Assembly: GCF_012933445.1 (NCBI RefSeq)
Contig: NZ_JABBNC010000001.1
Coordinates: 62,001-126,000 of the forward strand
Reading direction: 5' to 3'
DNA: 64,000 bases
Origin: Actinoplanes sp. TBRC 11911
GTDB lineage: Bacteria; Actinomycetota; Actinomycetes; Mycobacteriales; Micromonosporaceae
A program made the translations under genes and the position numbers. Every line of letters starts with the position of its first letter. Position 1 is the first letter of the stretch. This document shows positions 17,498-24,607 of the stretch, one piece after another. The notes under the pieces were generated by a model, which saw only the letters and a program-made list of their open reading frames with translations, ran no database searches and was not told where the DNA came from.

Positions 17498-17557
17498 TTT
17501 CAGCGCTGCCACCTGATCCCCGCAGGCGCCCCCACCAGCGCTGGCCTCGAAGCGTGG

Positions 17558-17582
17558 CCCGGCACCCCCCTTGCGTGCCGGG
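17558..17582. terminator. Second hairpin, CCCGGCAC / GTGCCGGG
   Basis: An 8-bp stem with a 9-nt loop lies downstream of the first terminator and resembles its sequence. It could be a back-up terminator or another repeat-derived hairpin. Confidence 0.4.
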
Positions 17583-18069
17583 ACACGCCGCGAGTTGGGG
17601 TTCGCTTTGACGAGCGTCCCGCCCACGCTCACCGCGAACCACTTGCGCCCGTCAACGTCGCCGTCGCCCGCTGCCGACACCTTGGACCGCGCCGCACCGG
17701 CACCCGCCGTAACGGTCGTTTCGCCGAGCAATACCGGCCAGATGGCGAGGCAAAAAGTCGCGCACGCGCTGTCCCATTCTTGTCATCGGTAAATGCGCCG
17801 AGCACACCCAATTAATAACGTCCAGGCGGAACTGTTGCCAGAGGCCGCAACGCCGCCGACGGCACCCGCTCCGACCAGCTCAGACATCCTTCTGGGAAGC
17901 CGCATCGTTTTCTCCCCCGTCGTTCGTCAACAGCTCACACACGTACGGCCGAAAGAATGCGTTCAGCGTGTGAGCGGCGTCACCTCAGCCGAATCGATCG
18001 GGCCTTTCCCACCGATGTCGCAAAAGGCGGGGTCCACAGTGGGCTGCCGCGATGGCGGACAATTGACCG

Positions 18070-18909
18070 GTGACCTTCCCGATCGACGGCTACCTGCGGC
18101 GGCTCGGCCTGACCCGGCCCGCCGAACCCAGCCTCCCGGCCCTGCGCGCCCTGCATCGCGCGCACGCCGAGCGAATCCCGTACGAGTGCCTGGAAATTTG
18201 GCTCGGCCGCCCCACCACGATCGACCCGGCGGAGTCGGCGGCCCGGATCCTGCGCGGCCGCGGCGGCTACTGCTACCACCTCAACGGCGCCTTCTCCGCG
18301 CTGCTGCGCGCCCTCGGATACCAGGTCAGCCGGCACGTCGGCGGCGTACAGGGCAATCCGGAACGCCGGGCCGGCGCCGATGCCAGCCACCTGGTCCTCA
18401 CCGTGTCCGGCCTGCCGTCACCCGAGGCGCCGCACGGCGAGTGGCTCGTCGACCTCGGCATGGGCGACGGCCTGTACGAACCTCTGCCGCTCACCCCGGG
18501 CACCTACGATCAAGGCCCTTTCCGGTACGCCTTGCGGCCCTCCGGCACCGAGCCCGGCGGATGGCGGTTCGACCACGACCCGCGCGGCTCGTTCCTCGGC
18601 ATGGACTTCCGTGGCGAGGCGACCGAGATGACCGCGTTCGAGGAGCGGCACCACCACCTGTCGACGTCGCCGGAGTCGGGTTTCGTGCGCACGCTGGCGC
18701 TCTCCCGGCGGGACGCGGGCGGCGCGGACATCATGCGCGGCCTGGTGCTGACGCGCGTCGGGGACACGGAATCTCGTACGGTCATTGAAGAAGAGCGCGA
18801 CTATTTCGCAGCGTTGGCCGACGTCTTCGGCATCACCCTCACCGCCGCCGAGCGCGATCACCTCTGGCCGCGCCTTCGTGCCGCACACGAGCGGTGGGTC
18901 ACAGGATGA
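18070..18909 (+). CDS. Arylamine N-acetyltransferase
   Basis: A 279-residue enzyme transferring acetyl from acetyl-CoA to arylamines or hydrazines in the cytoplasm. The catalytic triad is visible: Cys near 68 in GRGGYCYHLN, His near 107 in ASHLVLTV and Asp near 127 in LVDLGMGD. It starts with GTG at 18070 (MTFPIDGYLRRLG), directly giving the family's N-terminal helix. The gene stands alone, and its 3' end overlaps the convergent Gfo/Idh/MocA gene by 11 bp. Related enzymes close rings or form amides in ansamycin-type pathways, but no such cluster is visible here. Confidence 0.93.
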   Translation: MTFPIDGYLRRLGLTRPAEPSLPALRALHRAHAERIPYECLEIWLGRPTTIDPAESAARILRGRGGYCYHLNGAFSALLRALGYQVSRHVGGVQGNPERRAGADASHLVLTVSGLPSPEAPHGEWLVDLGMGDGLYEPLPLTPGTYDQGPFRYALRPSGTEPGGWRFDHDPRGSFLGMDFRGEATEMTAFEERHHHLSTSPESGFVRTLALSRRDAGGADIMRGLVLTRVGDTESRTVIEEERDYFAALADVFGITLTAAERDHLWPRLRAAHERWVTG

Positions 18910-19876
18910 CCGTCGATGCGGTGGCGGCGGCCGTGCGCACCGCCTCGACCGCGGCGGCCTGGGCGACCGCGTCGGCCCGGCCGAACGCGGGCTCGGCACC
19001 GGTCTCGATGGCCTGCGAGACGGTCTCGAACTCGATGCGGTAGGGGTCGCCCGGCCTCGCGGGCACCGACTCGGTCACGCCGTCGCGGACCAGGTCGAGA
19101 CGGCCCGGACGGCACAGCCACGGATCCGGGACGGTGATCCGCCCGGCGGTGCCGACGATTTCCAGCTCGTCGCGGCGCGGATAGTCGAGGGCCACGTCGA
19201 ACTGGGCCAAGGCGTTGCCGGGCAGGGTGAACGTGGCGGCAAGGCGCAGGTCGGCGCCGTCCGCGCCGGGGACGGTGTCGGTCACCCGGGCGGCCGACAC
19301 CGACACCGGCTGGCCGCCGAACAGGCGGATCGCGCTGATGCAATAGCAGCCGAGGTCGAGCGAGGCGCCGCCGCCGAGCCGCCCGGTCCGGCGGATGTCA
19401 CCCGGCTCGACGCTGACGCTGAGCGCGGCCCGGACGAAGGCGACCTCGCCGATCGCCCCGTCGGCGATCAGCCGCTGGGCGAGCAGGGTCTGCGGGTGAT
19501 GGCGCCACATCAGGCCTTCGAAGCAGCGGCGGCCGTTGTCATCGGCGGCGTCGAAGCACGCGGAGGCCTCGGCGGCGGTCATCGCGAAGGGTTTCTCGCA
19601 CAGCACGTGCTTGCCGGCGTTGAGGGCCCGGACGGTCCACTCGGTGTGCAAGGCGATCGGCAGCGGCACGTACACGGCGTCGACCTCGTCGCAGGCCAGC
19701 AGGTCGTCATAGGTTCCGAAGCTGCGGGGCACGCCGAGCGAACCGGCATACCGGGCGGCCTTGGCGGCATCGCGGCCGGCGACGGCGACGAACGAGGCAG
19801 CGGTCGAGCCCTTGATGGCGGCGGCGACCTCGCGGCCGATCGAAGCGGTCGACAGCATCCCCCAGCGCACGCCCAT
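18899..19876 (-). CDS. Gfo/Idh/MocA-family NAD(P)-dependent oxidoreductase
   Basis: A 325-residue enzyme of the glucose-fructose oxidoreductase/inositol dehydrogenase family. It has an N-terminal Rossmann domain (RWGMLSTASIGREVAAAI), the hallmark HVLCEKPFAM near residue 90, and the C-terminal substrate domain with ASLDLGCYCISAIRLFGG. Members oxidise or reduce sugars and polyols at a secondary alcohol. ATG 19876 was chosen because it shares a base with the stop of a small upstream gene (TGATG) and begins the Rossmann fold. Its 3' end overlaps the N-acetyltransferase gene. Confidence 0.9.
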   Translation of the reverse strand: MGVRWGMLSTASIGREVAAAIKGSTAASFVAVAGRDAAKAARYAGSLGVPRSFGTYDDLLACDEVDAVYVPLPIALHTEWTVRALNAGKHVLCEKPFAMTAAEASACFDAADDNGRRCFEGLMWRHHPQTLLAQRLIADGAIGEVAFVRAALSVSVEPGDIRRTGRLGGGASLDLGCYCISAIRLFGGQPVSVSAARVTDTVPGADGADLRLAATFTLPGNALAQFDVALDYPRRDELEIVGTAGRITVPDPWLCRPGRLDLVRDGVTESVPARPGDPYRIEFETVSQAIETGAEPAFGRADAVAQAAAVEAVRTAAATASTVIL

Positions 19877-20016
19877 CAGAAGGTCCCGATCGCGCCCAGG
19901 GCGACCATGACGAAGACCAGCAGGTCGGTCCAGGTCGCGACCGTCTCGTCCCGGTTCTTGCCGCGCTTGGCGACGTGGCGGATCAGCGTCTGCAGGAGGA
20001 CTATCACTGGGTACAC
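19876..20016 (-). CDS. Small 46-residue membrane protein
   Basis: A short frame starting at GTG 20016 reads VYPVIVLLQTLIRHVAKRG, then a polar turn KNRDETVATWTD, then the hydrophobic segment LLVFVMVALGAIGTF. Its TGA overlaps the ATG of the Gfo/Idh/MocA gene (TGATG), so the pair looks translationally coupled. AAGG lies upstream of the GTG, and an in-frame stop lies four codons before the GTG. It would be a single-pass or hairpin membrane protein. No family was recognised. Support comes from the overlap, the composition and the clear hydrophobic helix, not from homology. Confidence 0.55.
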   Translation of the reverse strand: MYPVIVLLQTLIRHVAKRGKNRDETVATWTDLLVFVMVALGAIGTF

Positions 20017-20043
20017 GGCTGGCCGCCTTCACTATGTGAACCG

Positions 20044-20056
20044 ACCTTCGTAAGGT
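20044..20056. promoter_or_regulatory. Palindrome ACCTTCGTAAGGT, possible operator
   Basis: Perfect 5-bp arms (ACCTT/AAGGT) around CGT lie 28 bp upstream of the small membrane protein gene. It could be an operator for the small-protein/oxidoreductase pair. It only partly resembles iron-regulator boxes. Confidence 0.3.
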
Positions 20057-20099
20057 AAAGCCTTGCGCTCGGCACGTCACGCCTGGGCGGTCAACGGGC

Positions 20100-20882
20100 T
20101 CAATGCGGGTAGGTCTTGAACTCTGGGCCCAAGGCCAGGCCGGCCGAGCACGGGAGCTCGCCGGGGGACAGCTGGGTGTGGGAGGGGCGCCAGAGCTGGA
20201 CGTCCTTCGTGGTGATGCGGATGATGATGCAGTCGTACTGGGTGGCGCGCAGGGCGACGCCGACCCTGTTGTTCTGGGTGATGACGTCCTGGTGGATTGC
20301 TGGGTCCAGGTGCAGGGCAGCCAGTGCCGCGCGGACGGCGGGCTCGTGGGGGCCCGCGGCGCGCAGGGCTGGGGGTAGGCGGTTGTCTACGCCGTCCAGG
20401 GATGGGTCCTTGGTGATCTGCAGCGGGGTGGTTGGGGGGCAGGTGATGTCGTTGTCGCGGTCGTCTGTTTCGGGGCCCAGCTGCAGGCGGAAGCAGATCG
20501 GGGCGTCGCGTTCGGTGATGAGCGAGCCGTCGGCGCCTCTCTCGGTGCCGTGGCCCGTTACCTTCAGCACCAAGGTGACGCCGCTCTGCCAGTGCGTCTG
20601 GCCGGTAACCGAGAGAACCGCGATGCCGGGCTGCTGGCCGGCGGTGTGCACGTAGTCGTCGGCCTTGTACAGGTGGTCGTAGGCGAACTGCTGGAGCAGG
20701 GCGTCTACCTTCTTCGACGCGTCCGATGCCGCGGTGACGTGCAGTTCCGTCGGCGGCTCAGCTAGGACGGCATGCTGGATGTAGCGCTTTGCCGCCACCG
20801 TGGCGACGCCGAGCGCGCCGACGCCGAGCACCGCCGTCGCGGCGTACACCATCCATTGAGTTCTTCTCCGCACGCGCGGCAT
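20100..20882 (-). CDS. Membrane-anchored protein of unknown function
   Basis: A 260-residue protein with an Arg-rich start (MPRVRRRTQ), one N-terminal membrane segment (residues about 10-31, YAATAVLGVGALGVATVAA) and an extracytoplasmic domain. Two cysteines (in PICFRLQ and ITCPPTT) and further cysteines near the end (YDCIII, LPCSAG) could form disulfides. No family was recognised. It lies 19 bp downstream of the MetE-like gene on the same strand, so it may be co-transcribed, but a functional link is not evident. Confidence 0.75.
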   Translation of the reverse strand: MPRVRRRTQWMVYAATAVLGVGALGVATVAAKRYIQHAVLAEPPTELHVTAASDASKKVDALLQQFAYDHLYKADDYVHTAGQQPGIAVLSVTGQTHWQSGVTLVLKVTGHGTERGADGSLITERDAPICFRLQLGPETDDRDNDITCPPTTPLQITKDPSLDGVDNRLPPALRAAGPHEPAVRAALAALHLDPAIHQDVITQNNRVGVALRATQYDCIIIRITTKDVQLWRPSHTQLSPGELPCSAGLALGPEFKTYPH

Positions 20883-20901
20883 TATGCCGCTCGCGTCCCG
20901 G

Positions 20902-21930
20902 TCAGCCGCGGCGCAGGACCTCGGCCGCGGTGGCCATGGCGCGCATCTTGCCGGTGGCGGACTCCCACGGGAGGTACTTCATGCCGCAGTCCGTGGCGAT
21001 CACGACGTTCTCGGGGGCGACGTGGGGTAACGCGCGGCGGACGCGCTCGACGACGGTGTCGGTGGACTCCACGGCGGGGTCGGACAGGTCGATGACGCCG
21101 AGCATGATGGTCTTGCCGGTCAGGTGTTTCAGCACCGACGTGTCCAGATGGGACTGGGCCGTCTCGATCGAGATCTGGTCGCAGGTGCAGTCGGCCAGTT
21201 CGGGCAGGAACGAGTAACCCGACGGGCGGTCGTGGATGATCGCGGCGTAGCCGAAACACAGGTGCACGGCGGTCGTGCCGGACACGCCGGCCAGGGCCCG
21301 ATTCAGGGCATCGACCCCGTACGCGCGTGCCGGTTCCGGCCGTGCCTGCAAATACGGCTCGTCGAGTTGCACGATGTCCGCGCCGGCCGCGAAAAGGTCA
21401 CGTACCTCCGCGTTGACGGCTTCCGCGTAGGCGTACGCGAGGGTCCGCGGGTTTGCGTAGTGGTCGTCCTGAGCCTGCTGCGACATGGTGAACGGGCCCG
21501 GCACCGTGACCTTGATGGTGCGGTCGGTGTGCTCGCGCAGGAAGCGGACGTCGGCCACCTGCACCGGACGCGGCCGGCTCACCTCGCCGACCACGCGGGG
21601 AACGGGATTCGGATGCCCGCTGCGGTCCAGCGCCTCGCCCGGATTGTCCAGGTCGAGCCCCACCAGCGCGGTCGCGAAGTGGTTCGAATAGCTCTCCCGC
21701 CGGATCTCGCCGTCGGTCACGATGTCGAGCCCGGCGTCCTCCTGCGCCCGGATCGCGAGCAGCGTCGCGTCGTCCTGCGCGCGCGCCAGATGCTCCGGCG
21801 CGGGCCGCCACAGCTCTCGCGCCCGCACCCGCGGCGGGAACCGGCCGGCGAGCTTGGCGCGGTCGATCAGCCACTCGGGTTGCGGAAAGCTGCCCACGAG
21901 CGTGGTCGGAAACAACGGAAGTGCCGGCAT
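20902..21930 (-). CDS. MetE-like (cobalamin-independent methionine synthase C-terminal domain) protein
   Basis: A 342-residue zinc methyltransferase-like barrel corresponding to the catalytic half of MetE. It begins with FPTTLVGSFPQPEWL, has TVPGPFTMSQQ and IVQLDEPYLQARPE, and candidate zinc ligands in AVHLCFGYA and ATDCGMKYLPW. It lacks the N-terminal MetE half, like the core-MetE proteins, whose methyl donor is often not methyltetrahydrofolate; it may instead act in degradation of a methylated compound. ATG 21930 is preceded by GGGAGGAC. A membrane protein gene follows at 19 bp. Confidence 0.87.
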   Translation of the reverse strand: MPALPLFPTTLVGSFPQPEWLIDRAKLAGRFPPRVRARELWRPAPEHLARAQDDATLLAIRAQEDAGLDIVTDGEIRRESYSNHFATALVGLDLDNPGEALDRSGHPNPVPRVVGEVSRPRPVQVADVRFLREHTDRTIKVTVPGPFTMSQQAQDDHYANPRTLAYAYAEAVNAEVRDLFAAGADIVQLDEPYLQARPEPARAYGVDALNRALAGVSGTTAVHLCFGYAAIIHDRPSGYSFLPELADCTCDQISIETAQSHLDTSVLKHLTGKTIMLGVIDLSDPAVESTDTVVERVRRALPHVAPENVVIATDCGMKYLPWESATGKMRAMATAAEVLRRG

Positions 21931-22069
21931 GACAGTCCTCCCGAGGCCGGAGCGGTCACCGTCGCGCCCTCAAGATAAGCCATAGACGCATCAGAGACGC
22001 GAAGGTTCAACGGCGTGAGAACCGTTTACCTCCCCGTCCGCGCCTGAACCCGCCCTTGGCTGGTCCGTT

Positions 22070-22083
22070 TATCAGATCGGATA
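22070..22083. promoter_or_regulatory. Near-perfect 14-bp palindrome before the MarR gene
   Basis: TATCAGATCGGATA (12 of 14 positions symmetric) lies 40 bp before the MarR-type start codon, between it and the divergent MetE-like gene. MarR proteins typically bind such sites in their own divergent promoter. Confidence 0.4.
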
Positions 22084-22123
22084 CCAATGCGCGCTGCGCG
22101 CGATCGGGAAAGGGGCTGGCTCG

Positions 22124-22750
22124 ATGGGCACGGCCTGGACTGCCAACAGTGATGCATCGGAAAATCGGCTGACGTCCGAGGAGCGGGCGTTTTTCGAAGA
22201 CCTCGTCTTCAAGGCCTCGACCGTTCAGCGTCAGGTCGACCACGACCTGGTCCACGAGAAAAGCACGACCCTCAGCGAGTACACGACCCTGCAACGGCTG
22301 TCCGAGACGCACGGCGGCCGTCTTCGCATGAACGAACTGGCCGCCGCCACCAACCTGTCATTAAGCCGGATCAGCCGGATCGTCGAGAAACTGGAACGCC
22401 AGGGCCTGGTCTCCCGCGAGCAGGCCGCCGACGACCGGCGCGGATGGAACGCCGTCCTCTCCCCCGCCGGGCGAGCACACCTGCGGCAAAGCGATTACTC
22501 GTACGCGGCGAGCGTGCGCCGCAATTTCCTCGACCATCTGGACCTGCGCCAGTTGCGGGCCCTGTCCGAGCTCGTAGACCGCATCCCGGAGCTGACCGAG
22601 CCGCGCGGCGTGGTGAGCCCGGACGACGACGTACCGGAGCGGTCTTTTCCGGAGAGCAAGACGCACCTGCTGCTGGTGCGCAAGTCGCCGGACGCACTGC
22701 CGGCGGCCCGCGGCCGCACCAAGCGGCGCCGCGAGCGAAACGGCCGTTAG
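22124..22750 (+). CDS. MarR-family transcriptional regulator
   Basis: A 208-residue winged-helix regulator. The recognition helix region is MNELAAATNLSLSRISRIVE (residues about 68-87), and the wing is LVSREQAADDRRGWNAVLS. The C-terminal 40 residues are an Arg/Lys-rich tail (RGRTKRRRERN) longer than usual for MarR. It is divergent from the MetE-like gene, with 193 bp between the starts containing a palindrome at 22070, so it probably regulates that gene and itself. The ligand is unknown. Confidence 0.88.
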   Translation: MGTAWTANSDASENRLTSEERAFFEDLVFKASTVQRQVDHDLVHEKSTTLSEYTTLQRLSETHGGRLRMNELAAATNLSLSRISRIVEKLERQGLVSREQAADDRRGWNAVLSPAGRAHLRQSDYSYAASVRRNFLDHLDLRQLRALSELVDRIPELTEPRGVVSPDDDVPERSFPESKTHLLLVRKSPDALPAARGRTKRRRERNGR

Positions 22751-22756
22751 GCGCAA

Positions 22757-22781
22757 CGGCCGGTAAGCCCCCTACCGGCCG
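22757..22781. terminator. Bidirectional hairpin terminator
   Basis: A 9-bp stem CGGCCGGTA/TACCGGCCG with a 7-nt loop separates the convergent MarR and flavin monooxygenase genes; its right arm overlaps the monooxygenase stop. Confidence 0.65.
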
Positions 22782-23803
22782 AGCCGCTTCACCACGTAGC
22801 GCGCGTCCCCGGCCATCCCGCTCAGATAGCCGGACCCCACGGTGTTCTGCCGGGGCAGCCCGACGAAGCCGAGCCCGGGAAGCGCGTCCGACACACCCCG
22901 GCGCTGCCGGGGCCACCCGTCCGGCCCGACCGCCCGGCCGTCCAGCCACCCGAAATCGGGCCGGAATCCGGTGCACCAGATGACGTTCGCGACGTCCAGG
23001 ACACGCCCGTCCGCCAGCAGCGGCTTGCCGTCGCGGACACCCACCATCTCGGGCGCCCGGCCCACCCCCGCCACGCGCAACGTGGCCTCGGACTGCCGGA
23101 CCAGTGGCGCCCCGTGTGCGCCGAACGCCCGGCGCACCCGCTTGCCGAGCGCCCCGGACGGGATGCGCCGCTGGTAGACCAGCCGGCGGAACGCCGGGCT
23201 GCTCATCAGGGCGAGCGGCAGCTGCCCGGTCGCCGGACCGGCCAGCCACACGTCACGGTCCAGGGCGAGCGAGGCCGAGATGTCGGCACCGGACGGTCCC
23301 GCGCCGACGACCAGCACCGGGCCGGACTTCAGGTCGGCCTCGTCGTGGTACTGGCCGGAGTGCACCTGCCGTACGTGGCCGCCCAGTTCGTCGGCGAAGG
23401 ACGGAATGTTCGGCGCGCCGTGCGCACCGGTCGCCACGATGACGCGATCGGCCGAGATCGAGAAGTTGTCGCCGGTCAGCCGATGCGCGCCGGCGCCCGT
23501 CAGGTGGTGTTCCCGCACGGCCGCGTTCAGCCGGATCGGGAAGTCGCACCGCCGGGCGTACCGCTCCAGATAGTCGGCCACCTGGTCCTTGTCCGGATAG
23601 TCCGAGTCCGGCATCGGCATCGGCAGGTCCGGCAGGGCACAGAAGCGGGCCGGCGTGAACAGGCGCAGCCCGCTGTATCGGTGCCGCCACGAATCGCCGA
23701 TCCGGTAGCCCGATTCCAAGATGATGAACCGCCGGCCGAGAGAGCTCAGGTAGCGGCCCGCGGCCAGTCCGGCTGCGCCGGCGCCGACCACGGCGAATTC
23801 CAC
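22772..23803 (-). CDS. Flavin-containing monooxygenase-like NAD(P)/FAD protein
   Basis: About 343 residues with two dinucleotide motifs: VVGAGAAGLAAGRYL near residue 5 for FAD and VLVVGAGPSGADIS near residue 163 for NADPH. These are typical of single-component flavin monooxygenases. It would oxygenate a nucleophilic N or S atom or a carbonyl compound. The start is uncertain: GTG 23803 begins directly at the FAD fold and follows GGGGAG, while an upstream GTG at 23887 would add 28 unlikely residues and overlap the sigma gene. It lies downstream of the ECF sigma gene on the same strand, with a 16-bp perfect palindrome between them. Confidence 0.83.
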   Translation of the reverse strand: MEFAVVGAGAAGLAAGRYLSSLGRRFIILESGYRIGDSWRHRYSGLRLFTPARFCALPDLPMPMPDSDYPDKDQVADYLERYARRCDFPIRLNAAVREHHLTGAGAHRLTGDNFSISADRVIVATGAHGAPNIPSFADELGGHVRQVHSGQYHDEADLKSGPVLVVGAGPSGADISASLALDRDVWLAGPATGQLPLALMSSPAFRRLVYQRRIPSGALGKRVRRAFGAHGAPLVRQSEATLRVAGVGRAPEMVGVRDGKPLLADGRVLDVANVIWCTGFRPDFGWLDGRAVGPDGWPRQRRGVSDALPGLGFVGLPRQNTVGSGYLSGMAGDARYVVKRLGR

Positions 23804-23817
23804 GTGCTCCCCCGTCG

Positions 23818-23833
23818 GCGGGGATATCCCCGC
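23818..23833. promoter_or_regulatory. Perfect 16-bp palindrome GCGGGGATATCCCCGC
   Basis: This site lies 15 bp upstream of the monooxygenase start and within 55 bp of the sigma-factor gene end. It could be an operator or an mRNA stem occluding the ribosome site, since it adjoins the GGGGGAG used by the monooxygenase. Confidence 0.45.
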
Positions 23834-23870
23834 TGTCACGATCAACAAAACGGAAAGTTCGCGGCCGGGT

Positions 23871-24386
23871 TCATTCGTGTGAGCCACTTCCCATCCGGTG
23901 CCGCAGCGACCGTAACGCGTAATGGGCCCGGGATTTCACCGTCCCGACCGGCACGCCGAGCAGTTTCGCGGTTTCCCCGGGGGTGCGGCCCCGCCAATAC
24001 AATTCGGCGAGAACGGTTCGATGATCTTCGCTCAGGGAATTGACCGCGTCGCGGATCGATTCCAGCGCGACCACCGTCTCGACGGTGTCCTCGGCCGGTG
24101 GCGGCGTCGTCATCTCGAGCAGATTCACCTCGTACGGATGTGAACTCCGCGCCCGCAGCTTGTCGATCGCGGCGTTGCGGGCGACGGTGAACATCCAGCG
24201 CCGGGCGCGATCCGTTTCGAACGGCACGCTCTCCAGGTTCCGCCAGGCCCGGATCATCGTCTCCTGCAGAAGATCCTCGGCGGCTTCCCGATCGCCGTAG
24301 GTGTAGCGCAGCAGAAATCGCCGCAGCATCACCGAGTGTTCCGCCTGAAGGCCCCGCAACCGCGCGGCCGCAGTATCCGTGGTCAT
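23871..24386 (-). CDS. ECF-type RNA polymerase sigma factor (copy 1)
   Basis: A 171-residue sigma-70 family factor with region 2 (AEDLLQETMIRAWRNLESVP, residues about 36-55) and region 4 (GETAKLLGVPVGTVKSRAHY near residue 140). ATG 24386 follows GGAGGGAG. No anti-sigma gene with a zinc-binding HxxxCxxC motif is adjacent. It is divergent from the AfsR-like gene at 24608. A close paralogue sits at 36337 next to a second AfsR-like gene, so the pairing appears duplicated. How its activity is controlled is not visible. Confidence 0.93.
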   Translation of the reverse strand: MTTDTAAARLRGLQAEHSVMLRRFLLRYTYGDREAAEDLLQETMIRAWRNLESVPFETDRARRWMFTVARNAAIDKLRARSSHPYEVNLLEMTTPPPAEDTVETVVALESIRDAVNSLSEDHRTVLAELYWRGRTPGETAKLLGVPVGTVKSRAHYALRSLRHRMGSGSHE

Positions 24387-24557
24387 TTGCCGACTCCCTC
24401 CACGCGCCGACGCTAAGTCGCACCGGTGGCGATCGAGTGGGCCGCGAGTGGAGACCGAGTGGAAATCGAGTGGGGCCGCCCGGGGGTCGGACCCGGCTTT
24501 TTTCTAGACGTAACCGGGGCTCTGCTGTTCACCGGCGAAGCGAATATCTCAAATATG

Positions 24558-24585
24558 TTGCCGTCGATTAGGACCGCGCTATCTT
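24558..24585 (+). promoter_or_regulatory. Predicted promoter of the AfsR-like gene
   Basis: TTGCCG, a 16-nt spacer and TATCTT (24580-24585) would start transcription near 24592, just upstream of GTG 24596 and ATG 24608. This excludes the TTG at 24584 as a start codon and implies a very short leader. Confidence 0.45.
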
Positions 24586-24607
24586 GGGCGGCGCTGTGAA
24601 TCACACA

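Larger units (their letters stand above)
17371..18069. other. 699-bp non-coding region with repeats and hairpins
   Basis: It holds the tandem repeats, a 14-bp hairpin (17462-17497) and a second hairpin (17558-17582). Long open frames cross the repeats on both strands but have low-complexity, arginine-rich translations and no start signals, so none is called. The last 150 bp presumably contain the promoter of the N-acetyltransferase gene. Confidence 0.6.

Noticed and set aside
17081..17731. 216-codon minus-strand frame across the repeats after the monooxygenase gene
   Set aside because: The first 50 residues look protein-like, but the rest runs through tandem repeats and antisense of the monooxygenase gene, and no start signal was seen.
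20044..20066. IdeR/DtxR-like iron box (TAAGGTAAAGCCT)
   Set aside because: It matches only part of the consensus and the neighbouring genes have no obvious iron link; the symmetric core is better described as ACCTTCGTAAGGT.
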